Source: Acidimicrobiaceae bacterium
GTDB taxonomy: Bacteria; Actinomycetota; Acidimicrobiia; Acidimicrobiales; Ilumatobacteraceae
DNA: 13,195 bases
Direction of reading: 5' to 3'
Assembly (NCBI GenBank): GCA_003455715.1
Contig: DMQJ01000361.1
Location: forward strand, 267 to 13,461
The notes beneath the pieces are model-generated. The model was not told the origin of the DNA. It saw only the letters and a list, made by a program, of their open reading frames with translations, and did no database searches. Below are positions 1 to 7,478 of the stretch, in pieces; positions within the stretch are counted from its first letter, which is position 1; each line of letters begins with the position of its first letter. The position numbers and the translations under genes are program-made.

Positions 1-1875
1 CGTGGCCACCTGCCCGGCCCAGGCGCACACGCGCGCGACCAGCCGCTCGCGCACATCGGCGCAGTCGGCGTCGAGCGCCAGCAGCCCAGCAGCGAAGGCG
101 CGAACGGGGGCGAGCAGGCGGTACCTGACCCCGACCGTCAGTCGCTCGGCGACGACGAGCGATCGCACGACCAACTGATGCAGCACGTCGGGCGAGGCCG
201 GCTCGCAGACCGCTCGCACGTCCTCGGCGTTGAAGCTGCCACCGAACACGGCCATGCGCCGGAGGCACGTCCGTTCGTCGTCGTCGAGCATGCGATAGCT
301 CCAGCCAACGGCCTCCTGAAGGTTGCGATGACGATCGGAACTCGTGGAGCGCCACGAGGTCGTCAACAACTCCTCGTCACTGAGGCGATGCAGCATCTCC
401 TGCGCGCTGAACGAGTGCACGCGAGCGGCGAACAGTTCGATGGCCAGGGGAAGGCCGTCAAGGCGCTCCACGAGCGAACCGACGACGTCGGCGCCATCGT
501 CGCCCACCGCATAGTCGCGGTCGGTTGCCTGTGCGCGGGCAACGAACAAGGAGATCGCATCGGCACGCGACAGCGGCGGGCACTTCACCAGCCTTTCGCC
601 GGGCACCCTGAGCGGCTCGCGACTCGTCGCGACGACTCGCAGGCCTGGGCACCGATCGAGAAGGTCGACGATCAGTGCAGCAGCATCGTCGAGCAGATGC
701 TCGCAGTTGTCGACAACCAGCAGCGGAGACCGAAACGACCGCAGGGCGGCGACGAGCACCGTCGGCCCCTGGGACAGATCGTCGGAACGAACCCCCACCG
801 CCGCCAGCACCGTCGGCAGCAGTCCACCTGGGTCGCTCACAGCCGAGAGATCGGCGAATCGTGCCGACACGTGCGTGAGCGATGCGGCAGCTGTCACCGC
901 CACAGAGGTCTTCCCCACTCCACCGGGCCCCACGATGGTGAGCAACCTCGTGTCATCGAGACTGTCGAGAATCGACGACAGAAGTCCCTCCCGCCCGATC
1001 AGCGGGCGAGCAGGTGGCAGCCGCGACTCGATGATGGCGTCGCCCATCCGCGTGCCAGCATCGCCCCCGCGATCGAGCACACCGCGAAGGACTGGGTCGT
1101 GGTTCAGAATCGAGGTCTCAAGCGCCACGAGCTCGGCAGATGGCTCCAACCCGAGGTCTTCGGCCAACAGTCGGCGCACGGTGCGCAGTCGCGCCAGAGC
1201 ATCGACCTGCCGACCCGACCGGTACAGCGCGACTGCGAGACGCGCCCAGGTGGGCTCGCGGTACGGATGCTCGTTGACCGACCATTCCAGGTCGCTCACC
1301 ACATCGGCGGGCCGTCCGAGTGCCATCTCGATGTCGGCGTACAGATCGATGAGCGCCAGGTACTCGTCCTCGAGCGCCGTCACCCTCGCACCGACGAAGG
1401 GCACACCCCCGAGCCCGGCGAGCGGAACGCCGTTCCATGTGGCGCGCGCCGAGCGAGCCCTCACGCACGCCGCGGCGAAGTCGCCCGCCGAGAACGCAAC
1501 GCGAGCACGCCGTGAGTCGACCTCGAAGCGATGCACATCCACCAGCGACGGGTCGGCGACGAAGGCGTACCCACTGCCCCGAGTTTCGACGAGCGGTTCA
1601 ACTCCAGCGGCCGACAACGCACGGCGGAGATTCGAGACGTGCACCTGGATACTCGCACGAACACTTGGCGGCGGCTGATCGCCCCACACCGCATCGACCA
1701 TGTGTTCGGCGGAGATCGCCGTACCTGGCTGCAGGGCGAGCAGCGCAAGAATCGCTCGAGGCTTGGCGCCTCCGAGCGCAATGCGTCCCTCGTGCGTCAG
1801 CACATCGACCCCACCAAGGAGCCTGACGTTGAGACCGACTCCATCCTGGCCAGTCGTCGCCGCACCCACCCGCAC
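1..1875 (-). CDS. BTAD-domain transcriptional regulator with STAND/NB-ARC-type ATPase (AfsR/SARP-like), C-terminus cut by window edge
   Basis: The frame stays open from 1875 to the left edge (625 codons), so the C-terminus is missing. Residues about 10-100 form an OmpR-type winged-helix DNA-binding domain (AVWG at 61-64). Residues about 105-245 form a bacterial transcriptional activator (BTAD) domain ending in the typical LLAEDLGLEP. An ATPase domain follows, with Walker A GPGGVGKTS (316-324), Walker B LVVDNCEH (386-393), TSREPL (417-422) and the GLPLA motif (474-478). After that comes a helical region resembling predicted ATPases of the COG3903 type. Such proteins usually activate neighbouring pathway genes through ATP-dependent switching. 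There is no in-frame ATG near the N-terminus. GTG at 1875 is chosen because the frame is closed at 1918-1920; GTG at 1869 is an alternative. It begins 22 nt after the permease stop, so it is probably the last gene of the transporter operon. The effector is unknown. Confidence 0.9.
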   Translation of the reverse strand, partial: MRVGAATTGQDGVGLNVRLLGGVDVLTHEGRIALGGAKPRAILALLALQPGTAISAEHMVDAVWGDQPPPSVRASIQVHVSNLRRALSAAGVEPLVETRGSGYAFVADPSLVDVHRFEVDSRRARVAFSAGDFAAACVRARSARATWNGVPLAGLGGVPFVGARVTALEDEYLALIDLYADIEMALGRPADVVSDLEWSVNEHPYREPTWARLAVALYRSGRQVDALARLRTVRRLLAEDLGLEPSAELVALETSILNHDPVLRGVLDRGGDAGTRMGDAIIESRLPPARPLIGREGLLSSILDSLDDTRLLTIVGPGGVGKTSVAVTAAASLTHVSARFADLSAVSDPGGLLPTVLAAVGVRSDDLSQGPTVLVAALRSFRSPLLVVDNCEHLLDDAAALIVDLLDRCPGLRVVATSREPLRVPGERLVKCPPLSRADAISLFVARAQATDRDYAVGDDGADVVGSLVERLDGLPLAIELFAARVHSFSAQEMLHRLSDEELLTTSWRSTSSDRHRNLQEAVGWSYRMLDDDERTCLRRMAVFGGSFNAEDVRAVCEPASPDVLHQLVVRSLVVAERLTVGVRYRLLAPVRAFAAGLLALDADCADVRERLVARVCAWAGQVAT

Positions 1876-1897
1876 GTCGGAGAGTCTCGCACAACGA

Positions 1898-2779
1898 TCA
1901 CCGCCGCTGATCCAGCGTCAGGTGTTGGGCGCCGAATGACTCACCGAGCAGCAGGAAGCCTGCGGAGGCTGCGGCCAGGAAGAACGAGGGAAAGAGCAGA
2001 AGATGCGGCGACTGGACGAAGTAGGGCTGCGCGGCATCGAGCATCTGCCCCCAGGAGACCACCGAGCGATCGACACCCAACCCGATGTAGCTCAGACTTG
2101 CTTCCGCTCCGATGAGGAGTCCGGCCATCGACGACGAGAACGCGGCAACAGCGGGCAACGCAGTGGGCACGACGTGCCGCATGCAGATTCCCAGATCGGA
2201 CGCTCCGGCCGCCCGCGCCGCCTCGATGAACGACACGGGCTTGATCGTCAGTGTCGCAGCGCGGGCCAGACGAGCGACAGTCGGCCACAAGAGCGACGCG
2301 AACGCCAGGACCATGACCAGCGTCGAGCGACGGCCACCCAACACGAGCGTCAGGAGAAAGATCATTCCGATGGCCAACGGAACGCCGAGCACCACGTCGC
2401 CGGCCCGCCGGACAAAGGCGTCGAGACGCCCACCTCGCCAACCGGCAGCGACCCCCAGCACCATGCCGAGGGTCAGCACCAGCAGGCTCGTCCCAGCGCC
2501 GATCAGCACCGAATGTCGGGCGCCGTACACCACCCTGCTGAAGGAGTCGCACCCCTGCACATCGGTCCCGAACCAGTGCTCGGCACTCGGTGCGAGCCGA
2601 TCGCGATAGGTGCCGTCGGCTGCCCTCAGCGAGCACTCGCTGGGAGACGGCGCCCCGGGCGCGACCGCCACCACCACACCTGGCGCCACTGCACACATGC
2701 CGATGACACCCAACAGGCAGAACGAGAGCCTCAGACGGAGCGGAAGGCGACGGCGCTGGCGGGTCATCGTCGTCGTCAC
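1898..2779 (-). CDS. ABC transporter permease, DppC/OppC type (peptide/nickel family)
   Basis: This is a 293-residue inner-membrane permease of the binding-protein-dependent peptide/nickel uptake family. After a first membrane segment (about 18-41) comes the DppC-type signature HWFGTDVQGCDSFSR (68-82), in which the common GRD is GCD. Further hydrophobic segments follow, then the EAA loop that contacts the ATPase (about 183-209, EAARAAGASDL), then LSYIGLGV (229-236). The usual C-terminal LRDALDP-like end is degenerate. The start is GTG at 2779, overlapping the upstream permease stop by 4 nt (GTGA), which suggests translational coupling. An ATG four codons in (2767) is an alternative. It should form a heterodimer with the DppB-type protein. 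Substrate cannot be told from sequence. Confidence 0.93.
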   Translation of the reverse strand: MTTTMTRQRRRLPLRLRLSFCLLGVIGMCAVAPGVVVAVAPGAPSPSECSLRAADGTYRDRLAPSAEHWFGTDVQGCDSFSRVVYGARHSVLIGAGTSLLVLTLGMVLGVAAGWRGGRLDAFVRRAGDVVLGVPLAIGMIFLLTLVLGGRRSTLVMVLAFASLLWPTVARLARAATLTIKPVSFIEAARAAGASDLGICMRHVVPTALPAVAAFSSSMAGLLIGAEASLSYIGLGVDRSVVSWGQMLDAAQPYFVQSPHLLLFPSFFLAAASAGFLLLGESFGAQHLTLDQRR

Positions 2780-3705
2780 GCCGACAACTCGATCCGCGGG
2801 TTGGCGACGACCGCGGCAATGTCGACGAGCATGTCGACAAGGAGGTACACAGCGATGATCGCCAGCGTGAAGCCGATGATGAGTGCGTTGTCGCGCTGGC
2901 GGATCGCTTCGGCGATCGCCTGGCCGACTCCCGGCAGGTTGAAGACCCGTTCCACCACGATTGCGCCACCGGCCAGTGCACCGACCTCAAGCCCGACGAA
3001 CGAGATGAAGGGCACGGCAGCGTTACGCACAACGTGTCGACGCACGACCGTCCGTTCCCTGAGCCCCTTACTTCGCGCCGTCTGTACGTGCGCCGCCGAC
3101 AACTGCCTGATCGACTCGATTCTCACCATCCGGATGGCGATCGCAGCTCCTGGTAGTGCAAGGGTGCACGCCGGCAGCACGTAACTGCCGAGCCCCGCAT
3201 CGGTTCCGGCCACCGGCAGCCACCCGAGGCCGACGCCAACCCACCGCTGCAGAAGCGAACCGACGAGGAACAGAGGCATCGACAGCGCAGCGACGCACAG
3301 CGCCAGCACCAGGTGATCCACGTGACGTCCCGACCGCCGGGCCACTGCAGCCCCGATGGTGAGCGCCAAGAACACCTCGATCACTATCGTCAGGCCGACG
3401 AGCGTGAACGTGGTGGGTAGCGCCTCGGCCAGTATCGATGCCACCGGTCGTCGCGCTGCGTACGACTCGCCAAGGTCGCCTCGCAATAACCGCCCCACGA
3501 ACGCGAGGTACTGGCGCCACACCGGCTCGTCCAGGCCGTACCGGGCGCTCAGCGCAGCACGCGTTGCTTCCGACACGCGCCGTTGCCCGGCGATCGCGCG
3601 AGCGGGATCGCCGGGCAACGCCACGGTGAGGAGAAAGACGATGGCGGTCGACGCAAGGAACGTCACACATGCTCCGAGTGAGCGCCTCACGACGTACCGG
3701 AACAT
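2776..3705 (-). CDS. ABC transporter permease, DppB/OppB type (peptide/nickel family)
   Basis: This 309-residue protein has the standard DppB layout. MFRYVVRRSL leads straight into membrane segment 1 (about 9-31), followed by the LPGDP motif (30-34), the YGLDEPVWRQYL segment (56-67) and the GDLGESY motif (76-82). Several membrane spans come next, then the EAA-type coupling loop HVQTARSKGL (207-216) and the VERVFNLPGVG motif (251-261). Length and motifs are normal for the family and nothing looks broken. The ATG start lies 4 nt after the stop of the binding-protein gene, so the two are co-transcribed. It would form the membrane channel with the DppC-type partner. The ATP-hydrolysing DppD/DppF subunits are not in this window. 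Confidence 0.94.
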   Translation of the reverse strand: MFRYVVRRSLGACVTFLASTAIVFLLTVALPGDPARAIAGQRRVSEATRAALSARYGLDEPVWRQYLAFVGRLLRGDLGESYAARRPVASILAEALPTTFTLVGLTIVIEVFLALTIGAAVARRSGRHVDHLVLALCVAALSMPLFLVGSLLQRWVGVGLGWLPVAGTDAGLGSYVLPACTLALPGAAIAIRMVRIESIRQLSAAHVQTARSKGLRERTVVRRHVVRNAAVPFISFVGLEVGALAGGAIVVERVFNLPGVGQAIAEAIRQRDNALIIGFTLAIIAVYLLVDMLVDIAAVVANPRIELSA

Positions 3706-3709
3706 CAGG

Positions 3710-5394
3710 TCACGACGCTGGCTCTACCAGCTCGAGGCGCCACACCCCTGTGGCATCAACGATGACGTTTTCGATGTCGTCGCTGTGCACCCCGACCTCG
3801 TCGATGAAGGTCACCGGGGCGATCGGAACTGCAGCCTCGATCAATCGCTGGGCCTCTCCCAGGAATTCCAGCGCCTCTTCCTCGCTTGACGCCTCACGGG
3901 CCTGGCGCAGGAGGTCGTCAACGGCCGGGTCCGACCAGCCGAGGTTGTTCACGTCAGACGTCGACTCGAACAGCGGCGACAGGAAGCTGTACCCGGAGGG
4001 ATAGTCCCACGCCCAGCCCAACTCGAATGGGCCGACAGCGTTGCCGGGGGCAGTCTCCTCGAGGAACTGTCCGAACTCGAAGCTGCGCACCTCGATCTCG
4101 ATCCCGAAGACCTCCGTCCAGGAGTTGAGGATCGGTTCGAGCGCCTCCATACCGTCGTCGGCGATGTCGTAGACCACGATGGAGTTGCCGGGCACCCCAC
4201 CAGCCGCATCGAACAGTTCCTTCGCGCGCACCGGGTCGTACTCGCACGCGTCGCACACACCGGCCAGCGCTCCGGGTGCCAGCGTTGGCACGACTCCTGT
4301 CGCCGGCGACGCCGTTCCCTCATAGATTCGCTCGGCAATGGCCTCTCGATCGATTGCGAGTGAGAAGGCAAGCCGAATGTCGGGGTTGTCCCACGGAGCG
4401 ACGTTGGCAGGAAAGCCGATGTAGCTGAGGACGCCGGTGCGGGTGCTGATGTACGTGTCGGGGAATGACTCACGGGCCGGGCCAACCGCGGGGGCGGCAG
4501 CAGGCGGGCGAGATCGAGTTGGCCAGCCTCCAGGTCGGTGACACCCGTCTGCATGTCGCTGTAGATGCGGAACTCGATCGTGTCGGCGCGACCCGGCTCA
4601 CCCTGGTACGCCGCGTTGCGCACGAGGGTGATCCCCTCGTTGTGGCTCCACGGCTCGCTCATCATGTACCGCCCGTTCCCAACGGGCAGATCGAAGAACG
4701 CCGCTGCCTTGTCCTCTGTGTCGACCAGATCCTGGCGAACCGGGGCGAACACGGGGTAGGTGAGCACCTTGGGGAGCAGAGCGAACGGCTCCTCGGTGGA
4801 GACGGCAAGTGTGTGATCGTCCAGTGCCACGACGCCGCTGATGGGCTGATCGCCGATCGCACCGCTTGGCTCGGCGTTGTTCACGTCGGCCCAGCCTGCA
4901 ATCGGCAGTCCCTGGTACGACGACGGCGCAGCCAGGTCGGGGTCGGCCACGCGGGCGAACGCGAACGCGAAGTCGGCGGCCACCACGGGGACCCCATCGG
5001 AGTACGCGGCCTCAGGGTTCAGCTCGAAGGTCCAGGTACGGCCATCCTCGCTCACCGACCATGCGGTGGCGACGCCGGGCACCACCTCCAAGTCGGGGCT
5101 CAGTGTCACCAACGTGTCGAACAGGAGCCGGGCGACATGCAGACCCTCGGTGTCGATGATGAGCGCCGGATCGATGGCCGTCGGTTCCGACAGCGACACC
5201 GTGAACTCGAACGGCTCAGCAGGTGCATCCGTGGTGGGCGACAGCTCCGCCGTGGTGGTCTCCGCAGCGGTCGGCGATGCGGAGGTGGAATCGCTCCCCC
5301 CCGACGTGTCGGAGTCGCTACATGCGACCCCAATGAGTGCGATCGCCAAGCACAGCGACGCTCGGAAGGCGGATGAACGGGTACGGAACCTCAT
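3710..5394 (-). pseudogene. ABC transporter solute-binding protein (SBP_bac_5, DppA/OppA-like), interrupted by a one-base frameshift
   Basis: Read with one base restored, this encodes about 561 residues, a normal length for peptide/nickel-binding lipoproteins. The N-terminus has basic residues, a hydrophobic stretch and Cys25 (ALIGVAC), then a Ser/Thr-rich linker, as expected for a lipoprotein, although the lipobox has Gly at -3. SBP_bac_5 features include TAWSVSEDGRTWTFEL and YSDGVPVVAADFAFAF. The frame runs correctly to LDLARLLPPP and then fails at a C5 run (plus-strand G5, 4490-4494). From there the family-like sequence continues in another frame (ESFPDTYIST, LSYIGFPANVAPWDNPDI, LAFSLAIDREAI) without a stop to 3710. 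Adding one C restores the whole protein. The start is supported by a GGGGAG ribosome-binding site 6 nt upstream. It is either a recent pseudogene or a homopolymer sequencing error; everything else looks intact. Confidence 0.88.
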
Positions 5395-5579
5395 AGATAT
5401 CTCCCCATGTGAGGTGGTTGGTTCCGAGCAGAGTGGCTGACGCCCCTAAAGATCCGCTGAAAGCTCGGTTGCGCAAGTCGGGAGTGTAGACGTGGCGCCG
5501 ACATACCAGTTACGAGTCGACACGGGCTGCAGAGATGCTGTCAGCAGGCCGCCGAACCGGCGCATCACCCTGAAAACGA
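5395..5579. other. Intergenic region upstream of the transporter operon
   Basis: About 185 bp lie between the binding-protein start and the thiolase terminator. They should hold the transporter operon promoter, read leftward. The only candidate seen is a TACACT -10-like box at 5488-5483 (minus strand) with no convincing -35, which would leave a leader of roughly 80 nt. No small gene, repeat or RNA structure was recognised. Confidence 0.4.
5401..5406 (-). promoter_or_regulatory. Ribosome-binding site of the solute-binding protein gene
   Basis: The minus strand reads GGGGAG six bases before the ATG at 5394. This fixes the start of the binding protein in front of its signal peptide. Confidence 0.7.
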
Positions 5580-5615
5580 CGAACGGGGCGGCGACCGCAG
5601 CCACCGCCCCGTTCG
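5580..5615 (-). terminator. Rho-independent terminator of the thiolase gene
   Basis: A perfect 12-bp inverted repeat (CGAACGGGGCGG / CCGCCCCGTTCG) with a 12-nt loop begins 11 nt after the thiolase stop codon. Read on the minus strand it is followed by TCGTCGTTTTC, a short T-rich tail. It separates the acyl-CoA module from the transporter operon. Confidence 0.8.
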
Positions 5616-5626
5616 CGCGAGTCAGG

Positions 5627-6832
5627 TCAGCCGAGGGCCGACTTCTCGAGGATGTGAATACCGCACGCCGAGCCGAGGCCGATGACGTGAGCGAGGCCTA
5701 CCTTGGCGCCTTCGATCTGGCGATCGCCGGCCTCACCACGCAGGTGGTGGCAGACCTCCCAGATGTTGGCGATGCCAGTGGCGGCGATGGGGTGCCCCTT
5801 GCTCTCCAGGCCGCCCGACACGTTCACCGGGGTCTTACCGTCGCGCCAGGTGGCGCCGGAGTTGAAGAAGTCGACGGCGCCGCCCTCTTCGCACAGGCCC
5901 AAGTTGTCGTAGTGCACCAGTTCGGCGGTGGCGAAGCAGTCGTGCAACTCCACGAGGTCGAGATCTTCCGGGCCAACACCAGCCTGCTCGTAGGCCTTCT
6001 TGGCGGCGATCTTGGTGAGCGTGTTCACGTCGGGCAGCACCTGGCAGGCCTCCTGCCACGGGTCGCTGGTGAGGATGCTGGCGCTCACCTTGATGGCCCG
6101 ACGCTGCTGCTCGAGCGACATCGTCTTGAGCTTCGACCCACTCACCACCACTGCGGCCGCTGCGCCGTCGCAGTTCGCGGAGCACATCGAGCGGGTGTTG
6201 GGGTAGGCGATCATGACGTCGTTCATGATCTCCTCCAACGTCATCCGCTTGGTGTACGCGGCGAGCGGGTTGAGCGTGCTGTGCGCGTGGTTCTTCTCGG
6301 CGATCTTGGCGAACAGTTCGAAGGTGGCGCCACCGTACTTGTGGCCGTACTCCATGCCCACCTGGGCAAAGGTGCCGGGCATCGCGTCGGTGCCGATACG
6401 ACCGTCGGTGGAGGCCACGGCGCCGTACCGCCCGCCAGGGGTCCACTCCTTCTTGTCGCTCTTCGGCTTGCCCCCACCGCCGAGCAGGCCGGCGCCAGCA
6501 AGCTTCTCCACGCCCACGGCAAGGCCCATGTCGCACTCGCCGGCCTTGATCGCCATGATGGCGGTGCGCAGCGCGGTGGCGCCAGTGGCGCACGCGTTCG
6601 ACACGTTGAACACAGGGATACCGGTCTGGCCGATCTGCTTCTGGATCTGCTGGCCGATGCTGCCCTGGCCCATCAGGCACCCGGCGGCGAGGATGCCCAT
6701 GTCTTTCATGGTGACGCCGCCATCGGCAAGCGCAGCCATGGCGGCTTCGGAGGCAAGGTCGACCGTGTCTTTGTCGGGGTGCTTGCCGAACTTGGTCATC
6801 TTGATGCCAAGGATGTAGATGTCGTCAGCCAT
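5627..6832 (-). CDS. SCP-x-type thiolase / lipid-transfer-protein-like thiolase
   Basis: This 401-residue protein belongs to the thiolase superfamily, SCP-x (sterol carrier protein x) branch. It carries the nucleophile motif SNACATG with Cys81, the SCP-x-type HDCF motif (297-300), the GHP motif in ESKGHPIAATG (344-353) and a C-terminal GSACG with Cys390. All residues expected for thiolytic cleavage or Claisen chemistry on acyl-CoA are present. ATG at 6832 is chosen because the family N-terminus starts there and GGAGA sits 7 nt upstream; the frame extends further but overlaps the DUF35 gene. It lies 62 nt after the DUF35 gene and probably shares its mRNA. DUF35 proteins are known partners of such thiolases and of the Ltp2 retro-aldolase in steroid side-chain breakdown. 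The retained Cys argues for a true thiolase here. Substrate is unknown. Confidence 0.9.
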   Translation of the reverse strand: MADDIYILGIKMTKFGKHPDKDTVDLASEAAMAALADGGVTMKDMGILAAGCLMGQGSIGQQIQKQIGQTGIPVFNVSNACATGATALRTAIMAIKAGECDMGLAVGVEKLAGAGLLGGGGKPKSDKKEWTPGGRYGAVASTDGRIGTDAMPGTFAQVGMEYGHKYGGATFELFAKIAEKNHAHSTLNPLAAYTKRMTLEEIMNDVMIAYPNTRSMCSANCDGAAAAVVVSGSKLKTMSLEQQRRAIKVSASILTSDPWQEACQVLPDVNTLTKIAAKKAYEQAGVGPEDLDLVELHDCFATAELVHYDNLGLCEEGGAVDFFNSGATWRDGKTPVNVSGGLESKGHPIAATGIANIWEVCHHLRGEAGDRQIEGAKVGLAHVIGLGSACGIHILEKSALG

Positions 6833-6894
6833 CAGGGTGTCTCCGTGTGTGTTGCGAGGTGGGTGCGAGGGTGGTGTGTTGAACGGACGGTGGA

Positions 6895-7293
6895 TCAGGC
6901 GGGTTCGAAGCCGAAGCCGATGGCCTCGACGCCATTGTCGTCGGTGCCGAGCGAGTAGGTGGCGAGCTTTACCTTCATGCCCAGCTTGACGTGCTCGGGG
7001 CTGGGCTCGACATTGATGAGGTTGGCGCGCACACTGGTGCCGTTGCAGTCGACGATGGCGGCCACGAACGGCACCGGCACACCCGGCGCTGCGAAGGTGA
7101 CAATGGTGAACGAACGCACCTCGCCCTCGGTGGCAATGTCGACGGTGCGGAACTCGGTGCCGAAGCAGCCGGCGCAGGCGTTGCGGCGATCGAAGTAGCG
7201 GGCACCGCAGGAGGTGCACTCGTTGGCCTGCAGGTGCGGCGTATCGCCCAGCACCAAGTAGTTGACCAGGGGGATCTGGGTGGTGGCACTCAT
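6895..7293 (-). CDS. DUF35-family zinc-ribbon/OB-fold acyl-CoA-binding protein
   Basis: This 132-residue protein has an N-terminal rubredoxin-like zinc ribbon with Cys26, Cys29, Cys40 and Cys43 (CTSC and CAGC) followed by a beta-rich OB-fold half. That is the architecture of DUF35 (OB_aCoA_assoc) proteins. They bind acyl-CoA and form complexes with thiolase-like enzymes, as ChsH2-DUF35 does with Ltp2. Location directly before the SCP-x-type thiolase supports a two-subunit enzyme. The start is the ATG at 7293, giving the typical N-terminus; a TAGCGT box 7 nt upstream suggests a leaderless mRNA, and no ribosome-binding site is seen. The frame is open further upstream, but that stretch is G-rich repeat sequence with no family similarity. 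Confidence 0.88.
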   Translation of the reverse strand: MSATTQIPLVNYLVLGDTPHLQANECTSCGARYFDRRNACAGCFGTEFRTVDIATEGEVRSFTIVTFAAPGVPVPFVAAIVDCNGTSVRANLINVEPSPEHVKLGMKVKLATYSLGTDDNGVEAIGFGFEPA

Positions 7294-7300
7294 GGTTCCC

Positions 7301-7306
7301 ACGCTA
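7301..7306 (-). promoter_or_regulatory. Putative leaderless -10 box for the DUF35-thiolase unit
   Basis: TAGCGT on the minus strand ends 7 nt before the ATG at 7293. TANNNT at this distance is the usual layout of leaderless actinobacterial transcripts. The -35 region (TTTGCG, about 7323-7328) is weak. Confidence 0.5.
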
Positions 7307-7339
7307 CGACGCCCCCATGCGCCGCAAAGAGTCGGAGCA

Positions 7340-7360
7340 CCCCGCCCCCACCCCCACCCC
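7340..7360 (-). other. G-quadruplex-forming motif upstream of the DUF35 promoter
   Basis: The minus strand has four runs of 4, 5, 5 and 4 guanines separated by single bases (T, T, C). Tracts this long with one-base loops are the most stable class of intramolecular quadruplex motif. It is on the non-template strand, about 34 nt upstream of the putative -10 box of the DUF35 gene. Confidence 0.65.
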
Positions 7361-7375
7361 AACCTGGGCGCTGGC

Positions 7376-7471
7376 ACCGCACCCCACGCGGTCTCAGCGC
7401 CAACTTTGGGAACCCCCAACAAAAGTTGGCGGTGACACCGCACCTCACGCGGTCTCAACGCCAACTTTGGG
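7376..7471. repeat. Pair of 35-bp direct repeats with an interposed inverted copy
   Basis: Copies at 7376-7410 and 7437-7471 match at 33 of 35 positions and share the core ACGCGGTCTCA and CGCCAACTTTGGG. The start-to-start distance is 61 bp. Between them, AAAGTTGGCG at 7422-7431 is the exact reverse complement of the CGCCAACTTT in both copies (7398-7407 and 7459-7468). The layout resembles a small REP/BIME-type intergenic element rather than a CRISPR. Confidence 0.75.
7422..7468 (-). terminator. Long imperfect hairpin, probable terminator of the acyl-CoA dehydrogenase gene
   Basis: A 10-bp outer stem (7422-7431 with 7459-7468) is followed by one mismatch, three pairs, one mismatch, five pairs (ACCGC/GCGGT) and a 7-nt loop. 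It begins 10 nt after the stop codon on the minus strand and exits into CTTTTGTTG. The T-tract is short and partly inside the stem, so this is less certain than the thiolase terminator. Confidence 0.5.
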
Positions 7472-7478
7472 GAGGGGG

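Noticed and set aside
178..1678. Long plus-strand open frames opposite the BTAD regulator
   Set aside because: Their translations are Arg/His/Gln- or Ser-rich with no family motif. The minus frame gives a coherent winged helix, BTAD and Walker motifs. They are GC-driven shadows.
2003..3184. Long plus-strand open frame opposite the two permeases
   Set aside because: Low-complexity Arg/His/Ser-rich translation, while the minus strand encodes two clear overlapping permeases.
4490..4494. Programmed ribosomal frameshift in the binding protein
   Set aside because: There is no slippery heptamer followed by a clear stimulatory structure, and this protein family is not known to use frameshifting. 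An indel or sequence error in a homopolymer is simpler.
7376..7471. CRISPR array
   Set aside because: There are only two repeat copies, with an inverted copy of the core in the spacer, and no cas genes nearby.
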